Shown: positions 1-9,519 of the stretch, piece after piece
Position numbering within the stretch: the stretch's first letter is position 1
How the letters are laid out: each line of letters starts with the position of its first letter
NCBI RefSeq assembly: GCF_038050405.1
Contig: NZ_CP150900.1
Span: forward strand, 3,906,001 to 3,970,000
DNA from: Paraburkholderia sp. IMGN_8
Lineage (GTDB): Bacteria; Pseudomonadota; Gammaproteobacteria; Burkholderiales; Burkholderiaceae
Direction of reading: 5' to 3'
DNA: 64,000 nucleotides
The notes under the pieces: generated by a model
The model's database searches: none
Told to the model about the DNA's origin: nothing
What the model saw: only the letters and a program-made list of their open reading frames with translations
Position numbers and translations under genes: made by a program

Positions 1-1082
1 AAGGCTACGACGTGGTCGGCCTGTTCATGAAAAACTGGGAAGACGACGACGACAGCGAGTACTGCTCGACGCGGCAGGACTGGATCGACGTCGTCTCGGT
101 GGCGGACCTGATCGGCATCGACGTCGAAGCGGTCAACTTCGCCGCCGAATACAAGGACCGCGTGTTCGCCGAATTCCTGCGCGAATATTCGGCCGGCCGC
201 ACGCCGAATCCGGACGTGCTGTGCAACGCTGAAATCAAGTTCAAGGCCTTCCTCGACCACGCGATGTCGCTCGGCGCGGAAACCATCGCGACCGGCCACT
301 ACGCACGCGTGCGCGAGAACAACGGCCGCTTCGAACTGCTGAAGGCATTCGATCACACGAAGGATCAGTCGTACTTCCTGCATCGGTTGAATCAGGCGCA
401 GTTGTCGAAGACGCTGTTTCCGTTGGGCGAGATTCCGAAAACCAAAGTGCGCGAAATCGCCGAACAGATCGGGCTGCCGAATGCGAAGAAGAAGGACTCG
501 ACCGGCATCTGCTTTATCGGCGAACGGCCGTTCCGCGATTTTCTGAATCGCTATCTGCCGACCCAACCCGGGCCGATGAAAACCACCGACGGCAAAGTAG
601 TCGGCGAACACATCGGTCTCGCGTTCTACACGTTCGGTCAACGCAAGGGCATCGGCCTCGGCGGCAGCAAGGACGGCAGCGGCGAACCGTGGTTCGTCGC
701 CGGTAAGGATATTGCGTCGAACACGCTGTATGTCGCGCAAGGTCACGATCATTCGTGGCTGCTGAGCCATACGCTCTGCGCGGGCAATACGAGCTGGGTG
801 GCGGGCGAACCGCCGGCGGAAGGCTTCGCGTGCGGCGCGAAAACCCGCTACCGGCAAGCAGACGCGCCCTGCACGTTTAGCGCGGCGGCTAGCGCGGCGG
901 GCGTCGCCGAGGGCCTGTTCGAGCTGAATTTCGACGCGGCCCAATGGGCTGTCACACCGGGGCAATCGGCCGTGCTCTACGATGGCGAGGTCTGTCTGGG
1001 CGGCGGCATCATCGAACACGCGGTGACCGGGCAGCCGACTGCGCGTCAACCACAAAAGGCGGCGTTGCTCACCGCCCGCTAA
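1..1082 (+). CDS. mnmA: tRNA-specific 2-thiouridylase MnmA (5' end outside window)
   Basis: This enzyme thiolates U34 of the Glu, Lys and Gln tRNAs in the cytoplasm, using persulfide sulfur and ATP. The reading frame is open from the first bases, so the N-terminus with the ATP-binding loop lies upstream of the window. Both family cysteines are visible: one in [15 protein letters not shown] (codons near 207-250) and one in [12 protein letters not shown] (near 498-530). The C-terminal beta-barrel part follows, with [10 protein letters not shown] and LCAGNTSWV. The last roughly 20 residues are a loose tail. The stop is TAA at 1080-1082. Family membership is clear; only the start is missing. Confidence 0.96.
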   Translation, partial: GYDVVGLFMKNWEDDDDSEYCSTRQDWIDVVSVADLIGIDVEAVNFAAEYKDRVFAEFLREYSAGRTPNPDVLCNAEIKFKAFLDHAMSLGAETIATGHYARVRENNGRFELLKAFDHTKDQSYFLHRLNQAQLSKTLFPLGEIPKTKVREIAEQIGLPNAKKKDSTGICFIGERPFRDFLNRYLPTQPGPMKTTDGKVVGEHIGLAFYTFGQRKGIGLGGSKDGSGEPWFVAGKDIASNTLYVAQGHDHSWLLSHTLCAGNTSWVAGEPPAEGFACGAKTRYRQADAPCTFSAAASAAGVAEGLFELNFDAAQWAVTPGQSAVLYDGEVCLGGGIIEHAVTGQPTARQPQKAALLTAR

Positions 1083-1264
1083 GCAAAAGTCCTATCGTGC
1101 GGCGGCACTTACCGCCGCTGCACGCGCTTCACCCGCTCGTTTCATCTTCAAGCCGCAGCTTCACCATAAAAGGTCAGCTGTTCGTTTCCCTTCCCGGCGG
1201 ATTCCGCTTGCGCCCACGGCGTTGGCGATCCCTCCGTGACGACCTTCACTGCACTGGAGACCCC

Positions 1265-2875
1265 ATGTTTTCTCGACGTTATCTGGCGATGTGGTGCGCA
1301 GTCGTGCTGCTCGCCGTCTGCGCGGCGCTCGTCGCGACGCATCACATTTCGTGGCTCTGGATCGCCGTGCCGGTGGCGCTCGTCGCGCTCGGCATCTTCG
1401 ATCTGACGCAGGAGCATCATGCGATTCTGCGCAACTATCCGCTGTGGGGCCACTTCCGTTTCCTGTTCGAATTCATCCGGCCGGAAATCCGCCAGTATTT
1501 CGTCGAAGGCGATACCGACGAGAAACCGTTCTCTCGCGCGCAACGCAGCATCGTCTATCAGCGCGCGAAGAACGACGTCGACAGCCGCCCCTACGGCACT
1601 GAACTCGACGTTAAAGCCGTCGCGCATGAATGGATCAGCCACTCCCTCGCGCCGACGACGCTCGACAATCACGACTTCCGCATCGTGGTCGGCCCGGATC
1701 GCGCGCAGCCTTACTCGATGTCGATTTTCAACGTGTCCGCGATGAGCTTCGGTTCGCTGTCGGCGAACGCGATCATGGCGCTGAACCTCGGCGCGAAGAA
1801 AGGCAACTTCGCGCACGACACCGGCGAAGGTTCGATGTCGAAATATCACCGCGAGCATGGCGGCGACATCATCTGGGAAATCGCGTCGGGCTATTTCGGC
1901 TGCCGTAACGACGACGGCACCTTCAGCGCGGAGAAGTTCGCGAAGCAGGCCGCCGAACCGCAAGTGAAGATGATCGAGGTGAAGCTGTCGCAAGGCGCCA
2001 AACCCGGTCACGGCGGCGTGCTGCCGGCCGCCAAGATCACACCGGAGATTGCGGAAACGCGCGGCGTGCCGATGGGCCGCGACTGCATCTCGCCGGCCAC
2101 TCACTCCGAGTTCTCGACGCCGCGCGGCCTGCTCGAATTTATCGACCGCCTGCGCACGCTGTCCGGCGGCAAACCGACCGGGTTCAAGCTGTGCATCGGA
2201 CATCCGTGGGAATTTTTCGGCATTGCGAAGGCGATGCTGGAGACGGGCATTTTGCCGGACTTTATCGTGGTCGACGGCGCTGAAGGCGGTACGGGCGCCG
2301 CGCCGCTGGAATTCACCGATCACGTCGGCGTGCCGTTGCAAGAAGGGCTGCTGATGGTGCACAACACGCTGGTGGGTATCGGCTTGCGCCAGCGCATCCG
2401 CATCGGCGCGAGCGGCAAGATGATCACCGCGTTCGACATTACGAAGACGCTGGCGATCGGCGCCGACTGGGTCAACGCGGCGCGCGGCTTCATGTTCGCG
2501 GTCGGCTGCATCCAGGCGCAGACCTGCCACACCGGCCGCTGCCCGACCGGCGTCGCGACGCAGGATCCGGTGCGCCAGCGCGCTTTGGTCGTGCCGGACA
2601 AGGCTGACCGTGTCTTCAACTTCCATCACAACACGCTGCACGCGTTGAAGGAAATCATTCAGGCAGCGGGGCTCAAGCATCCGGCGGAACTGCGCGCGCA
2701 TCACATCGTGCGGCGCGTGTCGTCGCATGAGGTGCAGTTGATGTCGGAACTGCTGAAGTATCTCGAGCCGAACGATCTGCTCAATGGCAACTATCGTTAT
2801 TCCTTGTACGAGAAGTGGTGGCCGGTGGCGCAAAGCGATTCGTTTGCGCCCAAGATGGAACTGGCCGCGACGTAA
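1265..2875 (+). CDS. FMN-binding glutamate synthase-like protein (GltB central-domain family), membrane-anchored
   Basis: The 536-aa protein matches the FMN/Fe-S synthase domain of glutamate synthase, without the glutamine amidotransferase or C-terminal beta-helix domains. The N-terminus (about residues 5-50) has two hydrophobic stretches, so it is probably membrane anchored. The TIM-barrel core carries GEGSMSKYHREHGGD, GAKPGHGGVLP and VDGAEGGTGAAP. Cysteines C415, C421 and C426 (C-x5-C-x4-C, in CIQAQTCHTGRCPTG) match the 3Fe-4S ligands of GltB. An in-frame extension reaches back to 944 inside mnmA, but ATG 1265 comes after the mnmA stop and begins a sensible membrane segment. Ammonia-dependent or entirely different amide chemistry is possible; the substrate is unknown. 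No gltD is nearby. Confidence 0.85.
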   Translation: MFSRRYLAMWCAVVLLAVCAALVATHHISWLWIAVPVALVALGIFDLTQEHHAILRNYPLWGHFRFLFEFIRPEIRQYFVEGDTDEKPFSRAQRSIVYQRAKNDVDSRPYGTELDVKAVAHEWISHSLAPTTLDNHDFRIVVGPDRAQPYSMSIFNVSAMSFGSLSANAIMALNLGAKKGNFAHDTGEGSMSKYHREHGGDIIWEIASGYFGCRNDDGTFSAEKFAKQAAEPQVKMIEVKLSQGAKPGHGGVLPAAKITPEIAETRGVPMGRDCISPATHSEFSTPRGLLEFIDRLRTLSGGKPTGFKLCIGHPWEFFGIAKAMLETGILPDFIVVDGAEGGTGAAPLEFTDHVGVPLQEGLLMVHNTLVGIGLRQRIRIGASGKMITAFDITKTLAIGADWVNAARGFMFAVGCIQAQTCHTGRCPTGVATQDPVRQRALVVPDKADRVFNFHHNTLHALKEIIQAAGLKHPAELRAHHIVRRVSSHEVQLMSELLKYLEPNDLLNGNYRYSLYEKWWPVAQSDSFAPKMELAAT

Positions 2876-2931
2876 TTTGGGAGTGGTGGCGATCGGCTCG
2901 TGGGCCGATCGTCGCAAAGTCTCGGGTGTTG

Positions 2932-2966
2932 ACGACGAAGGGCCGCTTTGCGCGACCCTTCGTCGT
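2932..2966 (+). terminator. Stem-loop after the glutamate synthase-like gene
   Basis: A perfect 11-bp inverted repeat (ACGACGAAGGG and CCCTTCGTCGT) with a 13-nt loop lies 57 bp after the stop at 2875 and is followed by TTTAG. The short T run makes it a weak but plausible rho-independent terminator that separates this unit from glyQ. Confidence 0.6.
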
Positions 2967-3111
2967 TTAGAGATCCCTCCAGGCCCGTCCGACCCCGCAA
3001 AACGGACACCCCCCTCCCTTTCCGTTAAAATCTACTGTTTAGCACTTCGCTCCACGGCCAGCTCGCGCGCTTCGGCGCTTGCGGCGCGGCCCTATGCCCG
3101 AAAGGCACTTC

Positions 3112-4119
3112 ATGCTCACGTTTCAGCAAATTATCCTGACACTGCAATCCTATTGGGATAAGCAGGGTTGCGCGTTGCTCCAGCCGATCGACATGGAAGT
3201 CGGCGCGGGCACGTCCCACGTCCACACGTTCCTGCGCGCGATCGGCCCGGAACCGTGGCGAGCCGCCTATGTGCAGCCGTCGCGCCGCCCGAAAGACGGC
3301 CGCTACGGCGAGAACCCGAACCGTCTGCAGCATTACTACCAGTACCAGGTGGTACTGAAGCCGGCGCCGGAAAACATCCTCGACCTGTACCTCGGCTCGC
3401 TCGAAGCGCTCGGCTTCGATCTGAAGCAGAACGACGTGCGTTTCGTCGAAGACGACTGGGAAAACCCGACGCTCGGCGCGTGGGGCCTCGGCTGGGAAGT
3501 GTGGCTGAACGGCATGGAAGTCACCCAGTTCACCTACTTCCAGCAAGTCGGCGGTCTGGACTGCAAGCCGGTACTCGGCGAAATCACCTACGGTCTCGAA
3601 CGTCTCGCGATGTACTTGCAGAAGGTCGAGAACGTCTACGACCTGGTCTGGACCGAGTGGGAAGAGCAAGGCCCGAACGGCCCGGAAATCCGTCGCCTGA
3701 CTTACGGCGACGTGTATCACCAGAACGAGGTCGAACAGTCGACCTACAACTTCGAGTACGCGAACGTCGAGTTGCTGTTCTCGATCTTCAACAGCTACGA
3801 AGCGGAAGCAAAGCGGATGATCGAAGCGCAGATCGCGCTGCCCGCTTATGAACTGGTGCTGAAGGCCGGCCATACATTCAACCTGCTCGACGCGCGCGGC
3901 GCGATTTCCGTCACGGAACGCGCGGCATATATCGGCCGCATCCGTGCGCTGTCGAAGCTCGTTGCACAGGCTTACTACGACTCGCGCGAAAAGCTCGGCT
4001 TCCCGATGCTCGGCAATCCCGTGCACCCCGTGCCCGGCCTCACGACCGACGCACAAGATGCCGCGATGCCCGCGTGGGCGCCGCCGCTGAAAGTCGAACG
4101 CAAAATCGATCAGGACTGA
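3112..4119 (+). CDS. glyQ: Glycyl-tRNA synthetase alpha subunit
   Basis: This is the catalytic alpha subunit (335 aa) of the tetrameric bacterial glycyl-tRNA synthetase, which charges tRNA-Gly in the cytoplasm. The sequence is the standard GlyQ core, with [20 protein letters not shown] at the N-terminus, then [16 protein letters not shown] and [19 protein letters not shown]. Upstream in-frame starts exist at TTG 3079 and ATG 3094. ATG 3112 is chosen because AAAGG sits 7 nt before it and the family begins with MLTFQQ. The beta subunit gene follows after 15 bp, so the two are cotranscribed. Confidence 0.98.
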   Translation: MLTFQQIILTLQSYWDKQGCALLQPIDMEVGAGTSHVHTFLRAIGPEPWRAAYVQPSRRPKDGRYGENPNRLQHYYQYQVVLKPAPENILDLYLGSLEALGFDLKQNDVRFVEDDWENPTLGAWGLGWEVWLNGMEVTQFTYFQQVGGLDCKPVLGEITYGLERLAMYLQKVENVYDLVWTEWEEQGPNGPEIRRLTYGDVYHQNEVEQSTYNFEYANVELLFSIFNSYEAEAKRMIEAQIALPAYELVLKAGHTFNLLDARGAISVTERAAYIGRIRALSKLVAQAYYDSREKLGFPMLGNPVHPVPGLTTDAQDAAMPAWAPPLKVERKIDQD

Positions 4120-4134
4120 CGAGAACACCTGGAA

Positions 4135-6240
4135 ATGACTCATCCCCATCAAGCTACCCTGCTCGTCGAGCTGCTGACCGAAGAACTGCCGCCGAAAGCG
4201 CTCGCGCGTCTCGGCGACGCATTCGCCGAAGGCATTGCGCAGCGCCTCGCGGCGCGCGATCTGATCGAAGGCGAACTGTCGTTCGAACGTTATGCAACGC
4301 CGCGCCGGCTCGCGGTCACGATCAAGAACGTGCGCACGGTCGCGCCGGAAAAACACGTGCGCGAAAAAGTGCTGCCGGTTTCCGTCGCGCTGGACAAAGA
4401 CGGCCAGCCTACCGCGCCGCTCGCCAAGAAACTCGCCGCGCTCGGCTTCCCCGATTTTTCGGTGAACGACCTGGAACGCGCGTCGGACGGTAAGGCCGAA
4501 GCCTTCTTCCTGCGCTACGCCGCGCCGGGCGCGACGCTCGCCGAAGGCCTGCAAACCGCGCTCGACGAAGCGCTCGCCGTGTCGAAGCTGCCGATTCCGA
4601 AGGTGATGACGTATCAGCGTCCGGACGGTACCAACATCCAGTTCGTGCGCCCGGCGCAGCGTCTGACAGTGCTGCATGGCGACCAGATCGTACCGGTCAG
4701 CACACTGGGCATCGACGCCGACGACACCACGCTCGGCCACCGTTTCCTGTCCGAAGGCTTTGTGCAGATCCAGCACGCGGATGCGTACGCCGAGACGCTG
4801 ATGCGCAAAGGCCGCGTGGTCGCGAATTTCGCCGACCGCAAGGAAACGATCCGCACGCATCTGCTCGCGCAAGCGAACGGCGACCAGGTCGTGATGCCGG
4901 AAGCGCTGCTCGACGAAGTGACGTCGCTGGTCGAATGGCCGATCGTCTACGCCTGCCGTTTCGAGGACGAATTCCTGCAAGTGCCGCAGGAATGCCTGAT
5001 CCTGACGATGCAGACGAACCAGAAGTACTTCGCGCTGACGGATGCGAACGGCAAGCTGCGCTCGCGCTTCCTGATCGTGTCGAATATCGAAACGGCGACG
5101 CCGGGCGATATCGTCGAAGGCAATGAGCGCGTGGTGCGTCCGCGTCTGGCCGACGCCAAGTTCTTCTTCGAGCAGGACAAGAAGAAGCCGCTGGCCGATC
5201 GCGTGCCGCTGCTCGCGAACGTCGTGTATCACAACAAGCTTGGGTCGGCGCTGCAACGCGTCGAGCGCGTCGAAGGGCTGGCCGGTGCAATTGCCACGCT
5301 GATCGGTGCCGATGTCGCGCTCGCCAGGCGCGCCGCGCGTCTGGCGAAGGCGGATCTGATCACCGACATGGTCGGCGAATTCCCCGAGCTGCAAGGCACG
5401 ATGGGCACGTACTACGCGCGCCACGACGGCGAGCCGGAAGAAGTTGCGCTCGCGTGCTCGGAACACTATCAACCGCGTTTCTCCGGCGACGCATTGCCGG
5501 CCACCGCAACCGGCACCGTCGTCGCGCTGGCGGACAAGCTCGAAACGCTGGTCGGGATCTGGGGCATCGGCCTGCAACCTACCGGCGAGAAAGACCCGTT
5601 CGCGCTGCGCCGCCATGCGCTCGGCGTGCTGCGGATTCTGGTCGAGAAGCAGTTGCCGGTCGATCTCGTCGAACTGCTGCGCACCGCTTACGCGCAATTC
5701 GCCGCGGTGCCGAACGTCGCCGATTCGACGCAAGCGATCTACGAGTTCTGCATGGACCGTCTGCGCGGCTTGCTGCGTGAACGCGGCCACGCGCCGGGTG
5801 AAATCGATGCGGTGCTGGCCCTGAACCCCACGCGCCTCGACGACATCGTCGCGCGACTCGATGCGGTGCGCGAATTCGCGACGCTGGTTGAAGCGGCATC
5901 GCTCGCTGCGGCCAACAAGCGCATTTCGAACATTCTGAAGAAGTCGGACGGCGCCACGACCGGCGGTGTGCAGGTCACGCTGCTGACCGAAACGGCGGAA
6001 AAAGCCTTGCATGCGCAGCTCGAACAGGTCGCGCCGCGTGTGCAATCGCAACTCGCCGCACGCGACTACACGGGCGCCTTGACCGCGCTCGCAGCATTGC
6101 GCGAACCGGTCGACACGTTCTTCAACGACGTGATGGTCAACGCCGAAGATCCGGCGTTGCGCGCCAACCGTCTGGCCTTGCTCGGCACGCTGCATCAGCA
6201 GATGAATTGCGTCGCCGACATTTCCCGACTCGCCGCCTGA
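4135..6240 (+). CDS. glyS: Glycyl-tRNA synthetase beta subunit
   Basis: The 701-aa beta subunit carries tRNA recognition and editing-like parts of the alpha2-beta2 enzyme and an anticodon-binding domain at the C-terminus (about residues 580-690). The N-terminus ([19 protein letters not shown]) and the internal [14 protein letters not shown] stretch are typical. Length is normal for the family. It follows glyQ by 15 bp and is followed after 10 bp by gmhB, so all belong to one unit. A 1098-aa antisense reading frame over this gene is a high-GC shadow. Confidence 0.98.
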   Translation: MTHPHQATLLVELLTEELPPKALARLGDAFAEGIAQRLAARDLIEGELSFERYATPRRLAVTIKNVRTVAPEKHVREKVLPVSVALDKDGQPTAPLAKKLAALGFPDFSVNDLERASDGKAEAFFLRYAAPGATLAEGLQTALDEALAVSKLPIPKVMTYQRPDGTNIQFVRPAQRLTVLHGDQIVPVSTLGIDADDTTLGHRFLSEGFVQIQHADAYAETLMRKGRVVANFADRKETIRTHLLAQANGDQVVMPEALLDEVTSLVEWPIVYACRFEDEFLQVPQECLILTMQTNQKYFALTDANGKLRSRFLIVSNIETATPGDIVEGNERVVRPRLADAKFFFEQDKKKPLADRVPLLANVVYHNKLGSALQRVERVEGLAGAIATLIGADVALARRAARLAKADLITDMVGEFPELQGTMGTYYARHDGEPEEVALACSEHYQPRFSGDALPATATGTVVALADKLETLVGIWGIGLQPTGEKDPFALRRHALGVLRILVEKQLPVDLVELLRTAYAQFAAVPNVADSTQAIYEFCMDRLRGLLRERGHAPGEIDAVLALNPTRLDDIVARLDAVREFATLVEAASLAAANKRISNILKKSDGATTGGVQVTLLTETAEKALHAQLEQVAPRVQSQLAARDYTGALTALAALREPVDTFFNDVMVNAEDPALRANRLALLGTLHQQMNCVADISRLAA

Positions 6241-6250
6241 GCCCCGCGCC

Positions 6251-6805
6251 ATGCCGACCAAAAAAGTGGTGATCCTCGACCGCGACGGCGTAATCAACGT
6301 CGATTCCGACGCGTTCATCAAGTCGCCGGACGAGTGGGTCGCGTTGCCCGGCTCGCTCGAAGCGATTGCCCGTCTGAACCAGGCCGGTTATCGCGTCGCG
6401 ATCGCGACCAACCAGTCGGGGATCGGCCGGGGTCTTTTCGACATGAACGCGCTCAATGCGATGCATCTGAAAATGCACCGCATGGCGGCGGCGGTCGGCG
6501 GGCGCATCGACGCGGTGTTCTTCTGCCCGCACACGGCGGAAGACCATTGCGAATGCCGCAAGCCGAAGCCCGGCATGCTGAAGATGATCGCCGAGCGCTT
6601 CGAAGTCTTGCCGGAATATACGCCGGTGGTCGGCGATTCAATGCGCGACCTGCAAGCAGGCGCCGTGCTCGGACATCCGACCCATCTGGTGCTGACCGGC
6701 AAGGGCCGCAAAACGCTCGAGGCCGGCGGCTTGCCCGAGGGCACGCGCGTGCACAACGACCTGCGCGCGTTCGCACTCGACTTCCTCTCCGACGATCACG
6801 CGTGA
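6251..6805 (+). CDS. gmhB: D-glycero-D-manno-heptose 1,7-bisphosphate 7-phosphatase
   Basis: This HAD-superfamily phosphatase (184 aa) removes the 7-phosphate in the ADP-heptose pathway for the LPS inner core. HAD motif I is LDRDGVIN, with D10 as nucleophile and D12 as acid/base. A zinc site of the GmhB type is present: C92, H94, C100 and C102 (C-x-H-x5-C-x-C). The late acidic motif is GDSMRDLQAG around D129. It starts 10 bp after the glyS stop. This order next to plsC is common in Burkholderia relatives. Confidence 0.95.
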   Translation: MPTKKVVILDRDGVINVDSDAFIKSPDEWVALPGSLEAIARLNQAGYRVAIATNQSGIGRGLFDMNALNAMHLKMHRMAAAVGGRIDAVFFCPHTAEDHCECRKPKPGMLKMIAERFEVLPEYTPVVGDSMRDLQAGAVLGHPTHLVLTGKGRKTLEAGGLPEGTRVHNDLRAFALDFLSDDHA

Positions 6806-6845
6806 TGCGCAGCGAGCGCGTCCCCAACCCTCACTGACCACGCCG

Positions 6846-7604
6846 ATGCGCTTCATTCGTTCTTTGCTGCTGCTGATCTACTTCGTCCTGTTCACGGTGC
6901 CGTACGCGATCGCGTGCTTCATCGCGTTTCCGTTCATGCACGCCGACAACCGCTACTGGATGGCTGCCGGCTGGTGCCGCGCAACGCTCCACACGGTGCG
7001 CTGGCTGAACGGCATCCGCTACAGGATCGAGGGCTACGAGAATCTGCCCGACGGTCCGGCCGTGCTGCTGTCGAAGCATCAATCGGCGTGGGAAACGCTG
7101 GCGTTTCCGGCGCTGATGCCGCGGCCGCTGTGCTACGTGTTCAAGCGCGAGCTGCTGTACGTGCCGTTTTTCGGCTGGGCGCTGGGTATGCTGAAGATGG
7201 TTCACATCGATCGCAAGGAAGGCAAGTACGCGTTCGAGTCGGTCATCAGACAAGGCAAAGCGCGCATGGCCGAAGGCGCCTGGGTCATCATGTTTCCCGA
7301 AGGCACGCGCACGCCGACCGGCAAGCAGGGCAAATACAAAACCGGCGGTGCGCGTTTCGCGATTGCCAGCGGCGCGCCGGTCGTGCCGATCGCGCACAAC
7401 GCGGGACGTGTGTGGCCGCGCAACTCGTTTCTCAAATATGCGGGTATAGTCACGGTGTCGATCGGCAAGCCGATCGAGACGACGGGGCTCACGCCCGATG
7501 AAGTGAACACGCGCGTCGAAACGTGGATCGAAGCTGAAATGCATCGCATCGATCCTACCGCGTACCGCGCGGCGGAAAGCACCTCCGCCGCCGCACCAAT
7601 CTGA
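6846..7604 (+). CDS. plsC: 1-acyl-sn-glycerol-3-phosphate acyltransferase (PlsC family)
   Basis: This 252-aa inner-membrane enzyme is predicted to acylate lysophosphatidic acid to phosphatidic acid. Residues about 5-30 form a membrane helix. The acyltransferase motifs are visible: motif I at H78 (KHQSAWET) and motif III at 150-155 (FPEGTR). Motif I has Glu (E83) where the textbook H-x4-D motif has Asp. The rest of the protein looks intact, so this is more likely a feature of this lineage than a broken enzyme. A genome may hold several PlsC-like genes, and the exact acyl acceptor is inferred. Confidence 0.88.
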   Translation: MRFIRSLLLLIYFVLFTVPYAIACFIAFPFMHADNRYWMAAGWCRATLHTVRWLNGIRYRIEGYENLPDGPAVLLSKHQSAWETLAFPALMPRPLCYVFKRELLYVPFFGWALGMLKMVHIDRKEGKYAFESVIRQGKARMAEGAWVIMFPEGTRTPTGKQGKYKTGGARFAIASGAPVVPIAHNAGRVWPRNSFLKYAGIVTVSIGKPIETTGLTPDEVNTRVETWIEAEMHRIDPTAYRAAESTSAAAPI

Positions 7605-7648
7605 CGCGCCCGCGCCCTCGATGGCGCATTTGCGCGAAGCCGAATCCG

Positions 7649-8551
7649 ATGCAGAAGTCTCCTACGCCGCAGCCCGCTGCAGCGCTCGATAGCCGGCAAC
7701 TCGATCTCCCGCTCTTCGCCGAGGCGGGTTCGACGTCGTCGTCTCCTTCACCGTCTACACCTTCGTCCGGCGCTTCGCCGAGCTCGCAGAACGGGCAACA
7801 GCCGGCCGTGCCGCTCGCGCCGGACGGCAGCAAGCTGCGCAGCCTGACGATCGGTTCGCAGATACTGCACTACCAGCTCAAGCGCTCGGCACGCCGTTCG
7901 ATCGGTTTTGCGATCGACAGCAGCGGCCTGATGATTACCGCACCACGCTGGGTCACGCTCGCCGATATCGAAACCGCGATCACCGAAAAGCAGCGCTGGA
8001 TTTTTGCGAAGCTGATCGAGTGGCAAACGCGTGTCGAGCAACGCGCGTTGCCCAAGGTCGATTGGAAAGATGGTGCGGAAGTGCCGTATCTCGGCCAGCC
8101 GGTACGCGTGAAGCTCGGCTCGCCGCAAGGCACGCTGGCGTTCAACGCAGATGAAGCGGCGCTCGCACTGCCGCTGCCGTTGCAAGCCGATCCGCAGCAG
8201 ATCAAAGACCGCGTGCAAGGCTGGCTGCAAGGCGAAGCGAAGCGTCTGTTCGGCGAGCGCCTCGCGATTTACGCGGAGAAGCTGGGTGTCAACTATCGTG
8301 CGTATGCGCTCTCGTCGGCGGCGACGCGCTGGGGCAGCTGTTCGAGCGACGGTAAGATCCGCCTGAACTGGCGGCTGATTCACTTCCCGCTGTCGATCAT
8401 CGATTACGTCGTCGCGCACGAACTCGCGCATCTGCGCGAGATGAATCACAGCCCGCGCTTCTGGCAAACGGTCGAATCGATTTTTCCGGAATTCCGCGAG
8501 GCGCGGCAGACGTTGAAGTCGCACCCGCCGGAGTTGCTGCCGACGCTTTAA
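7649..8551 (+). CDS. YgjP-like metallopeptidase domain protein (DUF45, M48-like)
   Basis: The 300-aa protein ends in the YgjP-like zinc metallopeptidase domain. The HELAH signature (VVAHELAHLREMNHSPRFW) places the metal-binding His at 257 and 261 and the catalytic Glu at 258, and RWGSCSSDGKIRLNWRL precedes it as in the family. Residues 1-60 are a low-complexity Ser/Pro/Ala linker not seen in short family members. The gene starts 44 bp after plsC in the same direction. The substrate is unknown. Confidence 0.87.
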   Translation: MQKSPTPQPAAALDSRQLDLPLFAEAGSTSSSPSPSTPSSGASPSSQNGQQPAVPLAPDGSKLRSLTIGSQILHYQLKRSARRSIGFAIDSSGLMITAPRWVTLADIETAITEKQRWIFAKLIEWQTRVEQRALPKVDWKDGAEVPYLGQPVRVKLGSPQGTLAFNADEAALALPLPLQADPQQIKDRVQGWLQGEAKRLFGERLAIYAEKLGVNYRAYALSSAATRWGSCSSDGKIRLNWRLIHFPLSIIDYVVAHELAHLREMNHSPRFWQTVESIFPEFREARQTLKSHPPELLPTL

Positions 8552-8560
8552 AGCGCCGGC

Positions 8561-8591
8561 GCTTCAGGCTGAAACGCCGGCCTTCTGAAGC
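8561..8591. terminator. Stem-loop between convergent genes
   Basis: GCTTCAG and CTGAAGC form a 7-bp stem between the YgjP-like gene (ends 8551) and the leftward SnoaL-like gene (ends 8604). There is no T tract, so it is only a possible bidirectional terminator. Confidence 0.35.
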
Positions 8592-8603
8592 CCGCGCGCG
8601 GTT

Positions 8604-9002
8604 TCAAGCCGTGCAGAAGGTTTCCTGCAGATGACGCCACGTCACCTTGCCGTGCGCGTCGATGTCCATCACCGCCGTCGAGCGCCGCACGTTTGCGTTG
8701 CCCGCGTCGTCGCGCTGATATTCACGATACTTCACCACCGCGCCCGACGGATACTCCGCCACGATCTCCATATCGCGGATCTTGATCTGCGAGCCGGGAC
8801 GCGCACCGCGGAGCTTCGCGAAAATCTCGCGCACGCCGGCGTGGTCCAGTGCGACGCCCGACGTCATGACCAGCGTGAACTGCGGCGCGAAGCGCGCCAT
8901 GATCCGCTCCAGCGCGCCGGCATCCGCCGAGCCATCGAACAACGCCTGAATTTCGACGTGGGTAGTGTCCAGTTCTTCGAAGTAGGGATTGTTGTTGTTC
9001 AT
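8604..9002 (-). CDS. Nuclear transport factor 2-like (SnoaL/DUF4440-type) protein
   Basis: A 132-aa protein with the look of the NTF2-like cone fold: an N-terminal helix (YFEELDTTHVEIQALFDG), then a sheet region ending in RRSTAVMDIDAHGKVTWRHL. ATG 9002 is chosen over an upstream extension because GAGG lies about 9 nt before it and the gene then starts 28 bp after the gloA stop. It is probably cotranscribed with gloA. No catalytic residues can be assigned; many such proteins are of unknown function. Confidence 0.75.
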   Translation of the reverse strand: MNNNNPYFEELDTTHVEIQALFDGSADAGALERIMARFAPQFTLVMTSGVALDHAGVREIFAKLRGARPGSQIKIRDMEIVAEYPSGAVVKYREYQRDDAGNANVRRSTAVMDIDAHGKVTWRHLQETFCTA

Positions 9003-9030
9003 TGCTTGAATCCTCGCCGCGGCGCGTGCG

Positions 9031-9417
9031 TTATTTTTTCTTCTGGATGAACTCGATCTTGTAGCCGTCCGGATCGGTGACAAAGGCAATCACGGTGGTG
9101 CCGTGTTTCATCGGGCCGGCTTCGCGCACAACCGTGCCGCCCTGCGCCTTGATTTTGTCGCATGCGGCGTACGCGTCTTCGACTTCGACGGCGAGGTGCC
9201 CGAAGCCGGTGCCGAGGTCGTACGACGGCGTATCCCAGTTGTGCGTCAGTTCGATGACGGTGCCATCACGCTCGTCTTCGTAGCCGACGAAAGCAAGCGT
9301 GAACTTGCCGTCCGGATAGTCGTCGCGGCGCAGTAATTTCATCCCGAGCAGTTCGGTGTAGAACGCGATCGAACGGTCCAGGTCGCCGACCCGGAGCATG
9401 GTGTGAAGCAGGCGCAT
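9031..9417 (-). CDS. gloA: Lactoylglutathione lyase (glyoxalase I)
   Basis: Glyoxalase I (128 aa) isomerises the methylglyoxal-glutathione hemithioacetal to S-lactoylglutathione. All four metal ligands of the family are present: H5, E56 (TVIELTHNW), H74 (GFGHLAVEV) and E122 (YKIEFIQ). The short length fits the nickel-type bacterial enzymes. ATG 9417 is preceded by GGGAG. An in-frame extension to 9468 lacks family similarity. Confidence 0.96.
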   Translation of the reverse strand: MRLLHTMLRVGDLDRSIAFYTELLGMKLLRRDDYPDGKFTLAFVGYEDERDGTVIELTHNWDTPSYDLGTGFGHLAVEVEDAYAACDKIKAQGGTVVREAGPMKHGTTVIAFVTDPDGYKIEFIQKKK

Positions 9418-9519
9418 CGTGTACTCCCTGTTGCGTGATGTCGAGAACGTAAATGTACCCGGAATCACACTGCGCTGCAGGGCGCGGAACGCGTCGTGCG
9501 GCGCGCGTCCGCTCCCTTT

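Noticed and set aside
3025..6321. 1098-aa open frame antisense to glyQ/glyS
   Set aside because: Arg/Gln-rich shadow of a high-GC gene; the sense strand encodes the well-conserved GlyS.
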